From: Bradyrhizobium sp. C9
Lineage (GTDB): Bacteria; Pseudomonadota; Alphaproteobacteria; Rhizobiales; Xanthobacteraceae
NCBI RefSeq assembly: GCF_002532045.1
Contig: NZ_NWTG01000007.1
Coordinates: 124,001 to 188,000, forward strand
Reading direction: 5' to 3'
Length of the DNA stretch: 64,000 nucleotides
Within the stretch, counting starts at the first letter, position 1. Each line of letters opens with the position of its first letter. Below are positions 1 through 8,298 of this stretch, piece by piece. The notes beneath the pieces are model-generated. The model saw only the letters and a program-made list of their open reading frames with translations. It did no database searches and was not told the origin of the DNA. The position numbers and the translations under genes are program-made.

Positions 1-51
1 ATGCCTGCAAGCGCATCCAGCGCTTCTGCGGTAATCTGCGGTAGTAGTTAG
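1..51 (+). other. possible 3' tail of an upstream gene, unresolved
   Basis: All three forward frames close with a stop within the first 51 bases (TAA near 31, TAG near 44, TAG at 49-51). A terminator-like hairpin follows at 64-94, so a transcript probably enters from the left and ends here. The remaining stretch is too short to assign a frame or product. Confidence 0.25.
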
Positions 52-63
52 TTTCGAACCAGT

Positions 64-94
64 AAACGCTCCTGCACCTGGTGCGGGAGCGTTT
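64..94 (+). terminator. Rho-independent terminator-like hairpin
   Basis: AAACGCTCCTGCACC pairs with GGTGCGGGAGCGTTT across a very short loop, with one G-T wobble. The right arm ends in GTTT and is followed by CTGTTTG. It lies upstream of the first complete gene and would end transcription arriving from outside the window. Confidence 0.6.
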
Positions 95-295
95 CTGTTT
101 GTGCAGTCACGGCGCGCGGCGGTAAAATCGCAGAGTCAAATCACAACCTGCTCATCTCACGCGTGTGTGCGCGAACATCGATGCCACACGCTGGAAGTTT
201 TTACGGCGTCTTTGCGAACTGCCTTGTTTTGGACACGAGCCTTGCTTTCTGTCCGCCGCACAAATTCAGTTCAGTTCACCTTGCGGAGACAGATA

Positions 296-820
296 ATGCG
301 ACTTTCGACTCTCACCCTTGCAGCGCTTGCGTTGCTGGCGCCGTTCGCCACCGCCAACGCGGCACCTCAGCAGGTTCAGGCCGGGGTTCTGCAATGCCAG
401 GGCGGCGAGAATGTCGGCTTCGTCGTCGGCTCTGTCGCCCGCCTCGAGTGCGTGTTTCAGAGCGGCGGCCGCCGTCCCGAGCCATATCTCGCGACCGTGA
501 AGCGGATCGGCGTCGACCTCGGCGTCACCGCGACGACCCAGCTCGCCTGGGCCGTGAGCGCACCGACCACGGTGGTTCCGCGCGGTGCGCTCGCCGGCAG
601 CTACGGTGGCGTCGGCGTCAACGCTTCGGTCGGCCTCGGCGCCGGCGGTAACTTCCTGTTCGGCGGTCCGAACAACGCCTACGCGCTGCAGCCGATCAGC
701 GTGCAGGGCCAGACCGGCCTCAACGTTGCGGCCGGCATCGCCGGGATCGATCTCGAGCCGGTCCGTACCGCTGGTCCGCGCCGTCATCATCGCCACCACC
801 GTCATCATCACCACCACTAA
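296..820 (+). CDS. secreted DUF992 family protein with histidine-rich C-terminus
   Basis: A 174-aa protein starting at the ATG preceded by GGAG at 285-288; longer in-frame starts would add a non-signal-like extension. Residues 1-21 form a signal peptide (hydrophobic core, then NAA-APQQ). The mature part carries the DUF992 pattern: an early VGVLQC-type cysteine, GFVVGS, a second cysteine, and a Gly-rich C-terminal half (GSYGGV, GLGAGGNFLFGG, ALQPISVQGQ). Function of DUF992 is unknown; the protein is presumably periplasmic or surface-attached. Unlike the paralogue downstream, the last 13 residues are arginine and histidine only, with nine histidines, which suggests metal or polyanion binding. 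A strong terminator follows at 841-870. Confidence 0.85.
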   Translation: MRLSTLTLAALALLAPFATANAAPQQVQAGVLQCQGGENVGFVVGSVARLECVFQSGGRRPEPYLATVKRIGVDLGVTATTQLAWAVSAPTTVVPRGALAGSYGGVGVNASVGLGAGGNFLFGGPNNAYALQPISVQGQTGLNVAAGIAGIDLEPVRTAGPRRHHRHHRHHHHH

Positions 821-840
821 GCTGGTCGGTGTTCGATCGA

Positions 841-870
841 AGAGGCCCGCGAAAGCGGGCCTCTTTTTTT
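841..870 (+). terminator. Rho-independent terminator
   Basis: AGAGGCCCGC, loop GAAA, GCGGGCCTCT, then a run of six T. A perfect 10-bp stem with a GNRA loop and U-tract directly after the DUF992 gene, so that gene is transcribed separately from its paralogue. Confidence 0.9.
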
Positions 871-1062
871 GTTGTTTGCTGTCGGTTGCACGACCATCGA
901 ATGAACGAGCAATGCCGCCACATCCCGCAACAATCGGTGGTCGAGCACCGCAAATTCTGGCTGTGCATCCGATGTTGTGGCATAGGATGCGCAAGGCGCC
1001 GCAGACACGGCGCCGTTCCGTTCTCTGCTCGCGTCATGCCTCTCAGCCGGAGACTCCCCATC

Positions 1063-1545
1063 ATGCGTCGCTTCACTCTCCTCGCCGGTGCCGCCATCGC
1101 CACGCTGACCGCAATCGTTGGCGCCGACGCCCAACAGCCGAGCCAGCGCGTACAGGTCGGCGTGCTGGAATGCCGTGGTGGCGCCAGCGTCGGCTTCATC
1201 GTCGGCTCCGTGACCCATCTCGGTTGCGTGCTGCGCGCCAATGGCCTGCCTGAGGATCGCTACATCGCGACCATCCAGAAGGTCGGCATCGATCTCGGCA
1301 TCACCCAGGAATCGGCGCTGGCCTGGGGCGTCTACGCACCGGTGGAGCGGCTCGGGCCGGGCGCGCTCTCCGGCAACTATGCCGGCGCGCAGGGCAGCGC
1401 GACGCTCGGCGTCGGCGTCGGCGGCAATGTGCTGGTCGGTGGCTCCGACAACACGATCGCCCTGCAGCCGCTCAGCGTGCAGGGCCAGGTCGGCGTCAAC
1501 ATCGCCGCCGGCCTCGAAAGCCTGGAGCTGCGTCCGGGGCGTTAG
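1063..1545 (+). CDS. secreted DUF992 family protein (paralogue)
   Basis: A 160-aa protein starting at an ATG with GGAGA at 1049-1053; an in-frame ATG at 1036 has no ribosome-binding site and would put charged residues before the signal peptide. Residues 1-24 are a signal peptide ending ADA-QQ. It aligns throughout with the upstream protein: VGVLECRGG, GFIVGSV, cysteine near residue 54, then the Gly-rich tail GVGVGGNVLVGG and ALQPLSVQGQ. It lacks the histidine tail. The stop codon overlaps the convergent hydrolase stop by four bases. Probably a tandem duplication; function unknown. Confidence 0.85.
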   Translation: MRRFTLLAGAAIATLTAIVGADAQQPSQRVQVGVLECRGGASVGFIVGSVTHLGCVLRANGLPEDRYIATIQKVGIDLGITQESALAWGVYAPVERLGPGALSGNYAGAQGSATLGVGVGGNVLVGGSDNTIALQPLSVQGQVGVNIAAGLESLELRPGR

Positions 1546-2471
1546 TTGCGCGCAGCGTTCTCCAATCCGCCGAAGAAGCCGCGGGCTTCTTCGGCAACGA
1601 TCCCGGGCGCCTCGGCGTGAACGTAATGCCCGGTGTCGACGAACCTGATCGAAGGTTCGCGCCAGTAGTCCCCCAACCGGTCCGACCATTCCGGTGCGAT
1701 CAACGGATCACGGCGGCCCCAGAGAAAACGCGAGGGGATTTCGATGCGCGGCTGCGCCGGCAGCCTGCCTTCCAGCCAGAGCCGGCGATTGGGCGCGGAC
1801 GAGAGATACCAGTCGAAGCCGCCCTGGATGTTGCCCGGCTTCATGAAGTTATCGACATAGGCCTCTAACAGATCGCCGAACACGGCCGGATCGTCGCCCG
1901 ACCAATGGTCGAGGAAATGGCGGAAGTAGAGCCGGCATGACTCGCGCGAGCTTCCGACCAGTTGCGCAGCCCATGGCAGCTGCTGGAAGTATTGATACCA
2001 GACCTCGATCAGATGACCGGGCTCGCCGTAGCGCCGGCCGAGGCCGGGATAGGGCGTGCAGAGATAGAGCGTCCCTCGCAGCCGCTGCGGCTCGCGATGC
2101 GACATCGCCTGCATGACATAGGCGCCGAGATCGCCGCCGATCACACCGAAGCTGATATGACCGAGCGCGTCCATGAGCGCGAACATATCCAGCGCGTGGC
2201 GCTCCGCGGTCGCGGACGCGTCAGGTCCCGGCGCCGGCTTGCCGGTGTCGCCGCAGCCGCGCAGGTCCGGCGCGATCAGCTCAAAACTGTCGCCGAGCCG
2301 CAGCATCAAAGGACGCCACACCAACCAGAACTCCGGCCAGCCGTGCAGCAGGAGCAGCGGCGGACCCTTGCCGAATCGCGCGACGTTGACGGACAGGCCG
2401 CCGATCCCGATCTTCTGCTGCGTGATGCCGGCCGCGGCTGCGTCCGCGAAAGCTTTCTCCAGTGCCGTCAT
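1542..2471 (-). CDS. alpha/beta hydrolase, epoxide hydrolase-like
   Basis: A 309-aa cytosolic alpha/beta hydrolase. Visible landmarks: the oxyanion motif HGWPEFW near residue 43, DLRGCGDT, the nucleophile elbow VIGGDLGAYV near 111-120 (Asp as nucleophile, as in epoxide hydrolases and haloalkane dehalogenases rather than Ser), the acid region LWGRRDPLIAPEW near 253, and the catalytic His in DTGHYVHAE near 283. The elbow reads GGDLG where the family usually has GHDWG or GHDRG. No signal peptide. It is divergent from a LysR gene across a 124-bp gap containing an inverted repeat, which suggests control by that regulator. Substrate unknown. Confidence 0.8.
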   Translation of the reverse strand: MTALEKAFADAAAAGITQQKIGIGGLSVNVARFGKGPPLLLLHGWPEFWLVWRPLMLRLGDSFELIAPDLRGCGDTGKPAPGPDASATAERHALDMFALMDALGHISFGVIGGDLGAYVMQAMSHREPQRLRGTLYLCTPYPGLGRRYGEPGHLIEVWYQYFQQLPWAAQLVGSSRESCRLYFRHFLDHWSGDDPAVFGDLLEAYVDNFMKPGNIQGGFDWYLSSAPNRRLWLEGRLPAQPRIEIPSRFLWGRRDPLIAPEWSDRLGDYWREPSIRFVDTGHYVHAEAPGIVAEEARGFFGGLENAARN

Positions 2472-2534
2472 GGCGACCTCCTGTGGTTTGCCGCAGGCTG
2501 TCCGCGTTCGCGCGTCCGGTCCAATACCCGTTCG

Positions 2535-2559
2535 ATACGCTAGCAGAGCTATTGCGTAT
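2535..2559. promoter_or_regulatory. inverted repeat, candidate LysR operator
   Basis: ATACGC at 2535-2540 and its exact complement GCGTAT at 2554-2559 flank 13 bases. The element sits between the divergent hydrolase and LysR starts, where autoregulating LysR proteins usually bind. Assignment is inferred from position and symmetry only. Confidence 0.4.
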
Positions 2560-2595
2560 TGCTGCCGGCGCCGGCCGCTGTGCTATATCGCCGGC

Positions 2596-3501
2596 ATGGA
2601 ATTGCGACACCTCAGATATTTCGTGGCGCTCGGCGAGGAATTGAATTTCACCCGTGCGGCCGAACGGCTGCATATCGCGCAGCCGCCGCTGAGCCAGCAG
2701 ATCCGTCAGCTCGAGGACGAACTCGGCGTCACGCTGCTGCAGCGGAATAGCCGTCCCGTCAGGCTCACCGAGGCCGGCGAGCTGTTTCTTGTACGGGCAC
2801 GCGCGCTGCTCGCAGGTTTCGAGAGCGCGGTTGCCGACACGCGGCGCGTCGGGCGCGGTCAGGCCGGCAAGCTCGCAATCGGATTCGTCGGCTCCGCGAT
2901 GTTTGCCGGCCTGCCCGATATCATCGGCGCCTATCGCGATGCCTGTCCCGATGTCGAACTCGTGCTCGACGAGATGCTGGCGGCGGAAATCGCCGAGGCA
3001 TTGCGGCGGCGCCGGATCGGCGTCGGCTTCGCACGCCCGGCGCTGCTCGCCGAAGCGGGGCTCGCGCAGCGCCTGATCCTCGATGAGCCCTATGTCGCGG
3101 CGCTGCCGTGCGCGCATCCGCTGGCGGCGCGCGGCGACATTGTGCTCGCTGAACTGTCCGACGATGCTTTCGTACTCTATCCAGCGCAGCCGGAGCCTTC
3201 GGTCACCGGCCTGATCGTCGCGGCCTGCCAAGCCGCCGGCTTCACGCCGCGGCTCGCGCAGGAAGTTCTGCATCTGCAAACCGCGATCGGCCTGATCGCC
3301 GCCGGTGTCGGCGTGTCGCTCATACCTGAAGCCGCGGCGCGCGCGCAAACCGGTCGCGGCGTGGCTTACGTTTCGCTTGCCGCGCCGGTGGTGACGGCTC
3401 CGCTCACGATTGCGTGGCGCGAGGAAGACGTGTCACCCACCGTGCAGCGCCTGCTCGACATCGCGCAGCGCTGGCGCGAGATTGCGTCGTTAAGGAACTG
3501 A
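2596..3501 (+). CDS. LysR family transcriptional regulator
   Basis: A 301-aa protein with the LysR winged helix-turn-helix at residues 1-60 (MELRHLRYFVALGEELNFT, RAAERLHIAQPPLSQQIRQLE) and a substrate-binding LysR domain from about residue 90 to 295. The start ATG fits the invariant family N-terminus; much longer in-frame starts upstream run through the hydrolase gene and are artefacts. Divergent from the epoxide-hydrolase-like gene, so the classic arrangement of a regulator facing its target. The inducer is not predictable. Confidence 0.9.
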   Translation: MELRHLRYFVALGEELNFTRAAERLHIAQPPLSQQIRQLEDELGVTLLQRNSRPVRLTEAGELFLVRARALLAGFESAVADTRRVGRGQAGKLAIGFVGSAMFAGLPDIIGAYRDACPDVELVLDEMLAAEIAEALRRRRIGVGFARPALLAEAGLAQRLILDEPYVAALPCAHPLAARGDIVLAELSDDAFVLYPAQPEPSVTGLIVAACQAAGFTPRLAQEVLHLQTAIGLIAAGVGVSLIPEAAARAQTGRGVAYVSLAAPVVTAPLTIAWREEDVSPTVQRLLDIAQRWREIASLRN

Positions 3502-3671
3502 CGCATCGGACGCACGCGTCCGGCGAACGACGGCGCGCGGCTGCGCCATCGCAAACTTCCGCGACGCCGCACCGCAGCGACGTTTTCCCGCTTGCCAAAT
3601 GTCAAACGCAGGCAGAGCATAAACGGTCGCCGACCCAATCATGGGCCGAGCTCCAACACGAGGAGGCGGCA

Positions 3672-5720
3672 ATGGGACAAGACGTCAGAAGTCCCCGAGG
3701 TCCACGGTGCATCGCATTGGTGGGCCCTTTCCAAAGCGGTAAAACCACACTTCTGGAAGCGATCCTGGCGCGCACTGGCGCCATCAAGACTGCCGGCAGC
3801 GTCGATGCCGGAACCTCCGTCGGCGATGCCAGCCCCGAGGCACGCCAACACAAGATGGGCGTAGGCCTGACCGCCGCCACCACCAGCTTTATGGGGGACA
3901 CCTACACCTTTATCGATTGCCCCGGCTCGATCGAGTTCGCGCACGACATGCGTGCCGCGTTGCCGGCGGTCGATGCCGCGGTCGTGGTCTGCGAGGCTGA
4001 CGAGAAGAAGCTGCCGCAGCTGCAGATCATCCTGCGCGAGCTCGAGGAGCTCGGGATTCCCCGTTTTCTGTTCCTGAACAAGATCGACCGCGCCAACAAG
4101 CGCGTCCGCGAGACGCTTGCGACGCTGCAGCCGGCGTCGCGCGTGCCGCTGGTGCTGCGCCAGATCCCGATCTGGAACGGCGATCTGATCGAAGGCTTCG
4201 TCGATCTCGCGCTGGAGCGCGCCTTCGTCTATCGCGAGCACAAGCCGTCGGAGGTGATGGCGCTGGAGGGCGGCAACCTCGATCGCGAGAAGGAAGCGCG
4301 CTTCTCGATGCTGGAGAAGCTCGCCGATCACGACGATGCGCTGATGGAGCAGTTGCTGGAGGATATCCAGCCGCCGCGTGATGCGGTGTTCGACGATCTT
4401 GCGCGCGAACTGCGCGAGGGGTTGATCTGTCCGGTGCTGCTTGGTGCGGCGAGCCGCGAGAACGGCGTGCTCCGCCTGATGAAGGCACTGCGCCACGAGG
4501 CGCCCGGCGTCACTGAGACCGCCGCGCGGCTCGGCATCAAGGACCAGAAGGACGCGCTGGCCTATGTGTTCAAGACCGTGCATCTGCAGCACGGCGGCAA
4601 GCTGTCGCTGGCGCGTGTGCTCGCAGGCCGGCTGGACGACGGCGCGACGCTGCAATCCTCAAGCGGCGAGAGCGGGCGCGTCTCCGGCATCCTCGCGGTC
4701 TCGGGTACGCATGACAGCAAGCGGCCGCAGGCCGAGACCGGCGACGCGGTCGCGCTCGGCAAGCTCGATGCGATCAAGACCGGCGATACGGTCTCGAGCG
4801 GCAAGACCGCCCCGGCCTCGCTGGTCAAGGTCGAGCCCGTCGCGGCGGTGCTGTCGATCTCGATCGCCGCGACCGACCGCAAGGACGACGTCAAGCTCGG
4901 TCAGGCGCTGCTGCGGCTGAACGAGGAGGATCCGTCGCTGACGATGATCCAGAACCCGCGCACCCACGACACCGTGCTGTGGGGGCAGGGCGAGATGCAT
5001 CTGCGCGTCGCGCAGGAGCGGTTGAAGGACCGCTATGGCGTCAACGTCAAATCGCATCCGCCGGCGATCGGCTATCAGGAGACCATCCGCAAGGCGGTGA
5101 CCCAGCGCGGCCGGCACAAGAAGCAGTCCGGCGGCCACGGCCAGTTCGGTGACGTCGTGCTCGACATCAAGCCGAAGCCGCGCGGCTCTGGATTCGAATT
5201 CCACGAGAAGGTGGTCGGCGGCGCGGTGCCGCGCAACTATATCGGCGCGGTGGAGGAGGGCGTGGTCGACGCGCTCACGCGTGGTCCGCTCGGCTTCCCT
5301 GTGATCGACGTCGACGTCACGCTGACCGACGGCTCCTATCACAGTGTCGATTCGTCCGACCTTGCGTTCCGCACCGCGGCGCGGGTCGGCGTCAGCGAGG
5401 CGCTGCCGCAGTGCCAGCCGGTGCTGCTGGAACCGATCCACATGGTCGAGATCGTCTGTCCAACCGATGCGACTGCCAAGATCAATGCGATCCTGTCGGC
5501 GCGCCGCGGCCAGATCCTCGGCTTCGACACCCGCGAGGGCTGGAGCGGCTGGGACTGCGTCCGTGCCACGATGCCGGAGTCCGAGATCGGCGACCTCATC
5601 GTCGAGCTGCGCTCCGCCACCGCCGGCGCCGGCACCTTCACTCGCCAGTTCGACCGCATGGCCGAAGTGACCGGCCGCGCCGCCGACCAGATCATTGCCG
5701 CGCATCGCGACGCGGCGTGA
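3672..5720 (+). CDS. elongation factor G-like translational GTPase, degenerate switch regions
   Basis: A 682-aa EF-G-fold protein. The start follows a perfect AGGAGG at 3661-3666. Domain I has the P-loop GPFQSGKT (18-25), an altered G3 motif DCPGS (82-86) and an intact G4 NKID (136-139); domains II-V follow (beta barrel near 300-380, domain IV near 460-580 with the GGHGQFGD segment, C-terminal domain V). Two features are unlike true EF-G. The RGITI switch I motif is missing (RQHKMGVGLTAATTSF instead), and the GTPase-activating histidine of DxPGH is Ser86. It is not beside rpsL-rpsG-tuf, so this is an accessory paralogue rather than the housekeeping factor. Possible roles are ribosome recycling or a stress factor. 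Confidence 0.8.
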   Translation: MGQDVRSPRGPRCIALVGPFQSGKTTLLEAILARTGAIKTAGSVDAGTSVGDASPEARQHKMGVGLTAATTSFMGDTYTFIDCPGSIEFAHDMRAALPAVDAAVVVCEADEKKLPQLQIILRELEELGIPRFLFLNKIDRANKRVRETLATLQPASRVPLVLRQIPIWNGDLIEGFVDLALERAFVYREHKPSEVMALEGGNLDREKEARFSMLEKLADHDDALMEQLLEDIQPPRDAVFDDLARELREGLICPVLLGAASRENGVLRLMKALRHEAPGVTETAARLGIKDQKDALAYVFKTVHLQHGGKLSLARVLAGRLDDGATLQSSSGESGRVSGILAVSGTHDSKRPQAETGDAVALGKLDAIKTGDTVSSGKTAPASLVKVEPVAAVLSISIAATDRKDDVKLGQALLRLNEEDPSLTMIQNPRTHDTVLWGQGEMHLRVAQERLKDRYGVNVKSHPPAIGYQETIRKAVTQRGRHKKQSGGHGQFGDVVLDIKPKPRGSGFEFHEKVVGGAVPRNYIGAVEEGVVDALTRGPLGFPVIDVDVTLTDGSYHSVDSSDLAFRTAARVGVSEALPQCQPVLLEPIHMVEIVCPTDATAKINAILSARRGQILGFDTREGWSGWDCVRATMPESEIGDLIVELRSATAGAGTFTRQFDRMAEVTGRAADQIIAAHRDAA

Positions 5721-5731
5721 GACTGCTGCCG

Positions 5732-5758
5732 CGATCACGCCCCGTGCGGGCGTGATCG
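5732..5758 (+). terminator. terminator-like hairpin after EF-G-like gene
   Basis: CGATCACGCCC, loop CGTGC, GGGCGTGATCG: a perfect 11-bp stem twelve bases past the stop codon, followed only by TT, so termination may be weak or Rho-assisted. Confidence 0.5.
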
Positions 5759-5815
5759 TTGGCAGGACGGCCGGAGGCCGCTAGCTTGCGTCCCTGATGG
5801 GGGCGCAACGACATC

Positions 5816-6457
5816 ATGCTTGAATCCCGCCGCAACCTGGCGCTGGCCTGCGCGCTCAGCGCGCTGGCCGGCTATGTCGACGGCATCGGCTATCTGCATC
5901 TCGGCGGGCTGTTCGTGTCCTTCATGAGCGGCAACTCGACGCGGCTCGGCGTGACCTTGGCCGAGGGGCATTGGCAGCACGCCCTGGAAGCGCTGCAGTT
6001 GATCGTGCTGTTCGTCGCCGGTGCTGCGGCCGGCAGTCTGGTCGTGCTCAGCCGCATCCCACACCGCCAGCCGTTGATCCTGCTCGTCGAGGGACTGCTG
6101 CTGACATCAGCAGTACTGGCTTATGCGTATGGCCTGCAGAACGCGGCGGTCGCCGCCATCGTGCTGGCGATGGGGCTCGAGAACGCGGTGTTCCAGCTCG
6201 AAGGCGGGGCCGGGCTCGGCCTGACCTATGTCACCGGAGCGCTGGTCAAGGCGGGGCAGCTGATCGCCGCCGCGCTGACCGGCGGTGCGCCCTGGGCCTG
6301 GCTGCCCAACGTATTGCTGTGGGCGGCGCTGGTCGCGGGCGCGCTCGGCGGCGCATCGGCCTACCGCTGGATCAATCTCGGCGCGATCTGGTTTGCCGCC
6401 GCCACCGCGTTCGCCCTCAGCGCGCTGGTTGCCGCAACCGCGAAGCGGACGGATTGA
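5816..6457 (+). CDS. YoaK/DUF1275 family membrane protein
   Basis: A 213-aa polytopic inner-membrane protein with about six hydrophobic segments. The N-terminal signature GYVDGIGYLHLGGLFVSFMSGN followed by STRLG is diagnostic for the DUF1275 (YoaK) family, whose function is unsettled. A purine-rich GGGGGCG lies eight bases before the ATG. It is followed within 32 bp by aroE, so the two may be co-transcribed, but no functional link is apparent. Confidence 0.8.
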   Translation: MLESRRNLALACALSALAGYVDGIGYLHLGGLFVSFMSGNSTRLGVTLAEGHWQHALEALQLIVLFVAGAAAGSLVVLSRIPHRQPLILLVEGLLLTSAVLAYAYGLQNAAVAAIVLAMGLENAVFQLEGGAGLGLTYVTGALVKAGQLIAAALTGGAPWAWLPNVLLWAALVAGALGGASAYRWINLGAIWFAAATAFALSALVAATAKRTD

Positions 6458-6488
6458 CAGCGCGCCTGCCTTGGCCGATGTCACAGCC

Positions 6489-7355
6489 ATGACATCCCAA
6501 GGCGACACTCAAGGCAACACCCAAGGTAAGACGCGCGCCGCGTGCCTGATCGGCTGGCCGGCGGCGCATTCCCGCTCGCCGCTGATCCATCATTACTGGC
6601 TGCGCACGCTCGGTATCGAGGGCGGCTATGTGATCGAAGCGGTGCCGCCGGAGGATTTCAAGGACTTCCTGTTCCGCCTGTCGCTGCGCGGCTTCGTTGG
6701 TGCCAACGTCACCCTTCCGCACAAGGAGCGCGCGCTGGCGCTGTCGGCGCCGGATGCGCGCGCCCGTGCCGTCGGCGCCGCCAATACGCTGTGGTTCGCC
6801 GATGGCGAGCTGCGTTCGACCAACACCGATGTCGAAGGCTTCATCAACAATCTCGACGCCTGCGCGCCCGGCTGGGACAAGACGGAGGATGTGCTGGTGC
6901 TCGGGGCCGGCGGTGCGGCGCGTGCGGTGGTGTTCGGCCTGATCGAGCGCGGGATTGCGCGCGTGCATCTGGTCAACCGCACCATCGACCGTGCCCGCGC
7001 GCTGGCTGAGCAGTTCGGCGCGCGCATTCATCCCGCGACGTGGGACACCGTCGGCGAGCTGCTGCCGCGCGCAGGTCTGCTGGTGAACACGACGTCGCTC
7101 GGCATGCATGGGCAGCCGGCGCTGGAGATCGATGTGGGGTTGTTGCCGCAGAGTGCGGTTGTTTCCGACATTGTCTATGTGCCGCTGGTGACGCCGTTGC
7201 TTGCGGCGGCGCAGGCGCGGGGGCTGAAGACCGCCGACGGGCTCGGCATGTTGTTGCACCAGGCGGTGCGCGGTTTCGAATTGTGGTTCGGCCAGCGCCC
7301 GCAGGTCACGGCCGAATTGCGCGCGCTTGTCGAAGCCGATCTCACAAAGACTTGA
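6489..7355 (+). CDS. aroE: shikimate dehydrogenase
   Basis: A 288-aa NADP-dependent enzyme reducing 3-dehydroshikimate to shikimate in aromatic amino acid synthesis. Motifs are canonical: HSRSPLIH (shikimate-binding serines) near residue 24, NVTLPHK with the catalytic lysine near 77, NTDVEGF with the catalytic aspartate near 113, the Rossmann loop GAGGAARAV near 138, NRT for NADP preference, NTTSLGM, and DGLGMLLHQA near the C-terminus. The first dozen residues contain a short repeat (GDTQGNTQGKT) and may be an extension. Its immediate neighbours are not the usual aroE partners, so a second aroE elsewhere is possible. Confidence 0.85.
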   Translation: MTSQGDTQGNTQGKTRAACLIGWPAAHSRSPLIHHYWLRTLGIEGGYVIEAVPPEDFKDFLFRLSLRGFVGANVTLPHKERALALSAPDARARAVGAANTLWFADGELRSTNTDVEGFINNLDACAPGWDKTEDVLVLGAGGAARAVVFGLIERGIARVHLVNRTIDRARALAEQFGARIHPATWDTVGELLPRAGLLVNTTSLGMHGQPALEIDVGLLPQSAVVSDIVYVPLVTPLLAAAQARGLKTADGLGMLLHQAVRGFELWFGQRPQVTAELRALVEADLTKT

Positions 7356-7422
7356 GGCCCGGAATAGCGTCTCCGGAGCGGTGTCTCGTGTTAGTCCCCC
7401 GCGTTCCCTCCCGGAGATCTCC

Positions 7423-8049
7423 ATGCTTGCCAGCCGTTCCAATGTCATTCGTCCGTTCATTGCGCTCGCGATGGTGACGGCGTCCACGCTCTATGCGCTT
7501 GCGCAGCAGCCGCCGACTCCGACGCGGGTGCGCGGAATCGTCGAGAGCGTCGATGGCGATACGCTGGCGGTGAAGTCGCGCAGCGGCGAGGGCGTCAAGC
7601 TGCACATGGCGGGCAATATGGTGGTGCTCGGCCTCACCAAGATCGGCCTGGCCGACATCAAGGTCGGTTCCTTCATCGGTACGACCACGGTGCCGGGGCC
7701 CGACGGCGTGCCGAAGGCGGTCGAGGTGCATGTCTTCCCGGAAAACATGCGCGGCACCGGCGAAGGTTCGCGGCCGTATGATCTGAAGCCCAACAGCAGC
7801 ATGACCAACGCCACCGTCGCGGAATCCGTCGTCGGCAATGATGGTCATACGCTGCTGGTCAAGTACAAGGACGGCGAGAAGAAGGTGCAGGTCACGCCCG
7901 ATACGCCTGTCGTGACCTATGTTCCCGGCGACAAGGCGGACCTGAAGGCCGGCGCCAAGGTCATCGCCTTCATGAAGAAGCTGCCGGACGGCTCGTTTGA
8001 GACCGACCGTGTCAGCGTCGGCCGCGACGGGCTTACGCCGCCGATGTGA
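7423..8049 (+). CDS. secreted protein of unknown function, tandem paralogue A
   Basis: A 208-aa protein starting at an ATG behind GGAGA (7413-7417). An N-terminal signal peptide ends near LYALA-QQPP. The mature part begins with a small beta-rich repeat (VRGIVESVDGDTLAVKS) resembling the OB-like folds seen in DUF5666-type periplasmic proteins, followed by VEVHVFPENMRGTGEG, MTNATVAE, LLVKYKDGEKKVQV and a conserved GRDGLTPPM end. No enzyme motif is visible. It is clearly homologous to the next gene along its whole length. Function unknown; likely periplasmic. Confidence 0.8.
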   Translation: MLASRSNVIRPFIALAMVTASTLYALAQQPPTPTRVRGIVESVDGDTLAVKSRSGEGVKLHMAGNMVVLGLTKIGLADIKVGSFIGTTTVPGPDGVPKAVEVHVFPENMRGTGEGSRPYDLKPNSSMTNATVAESVVGNDGHTLLVKYKDGEKKVQVTPDTPVVTYVPGDKADLKAGAKVIAFMKKLPDGSFETDRVSVGRDGLTPPM

Positions 8050-8070
8050 CGCGAACGGCAGCCTCTCAAC

Positions 8071-8110
8071 GTGTCGTCTCGGCCTCGTGCTTCGCTTGCG
8101 CGGGACGACG
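8071..8110. repeat. degenerate copy of GTCGTCCCGGC palindrome
   Basis: GTGTCGTCTCGGCC and CGGGACGACG form an imperfect version of the GTCGTCCCGGC/GCCGGGACGAC palindrome found intact at 8937 and 48355. It begins 21 bases after the stop of paralogue A and shares the leading CTCTCAAC with the copy after paralogue B. Confidence 0.55.
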
Positions 8111-8298
8111 AAGAATATTCGGGCCCCCGGGCCGCGGAGCGCTCGAGCACATCACCTGTCCGTTACCGCAGTAACGGCGTCCCCATCCGGCTCGTAGCTG
8201 TCGTGCGTGCCATCTCCCGCGAAAGGGAGGTAGCCGCACGGAATACCTTCAACTCCACGGTGTTCCCTGATTCGCCAGCCAAACCCACGAGGGACACC

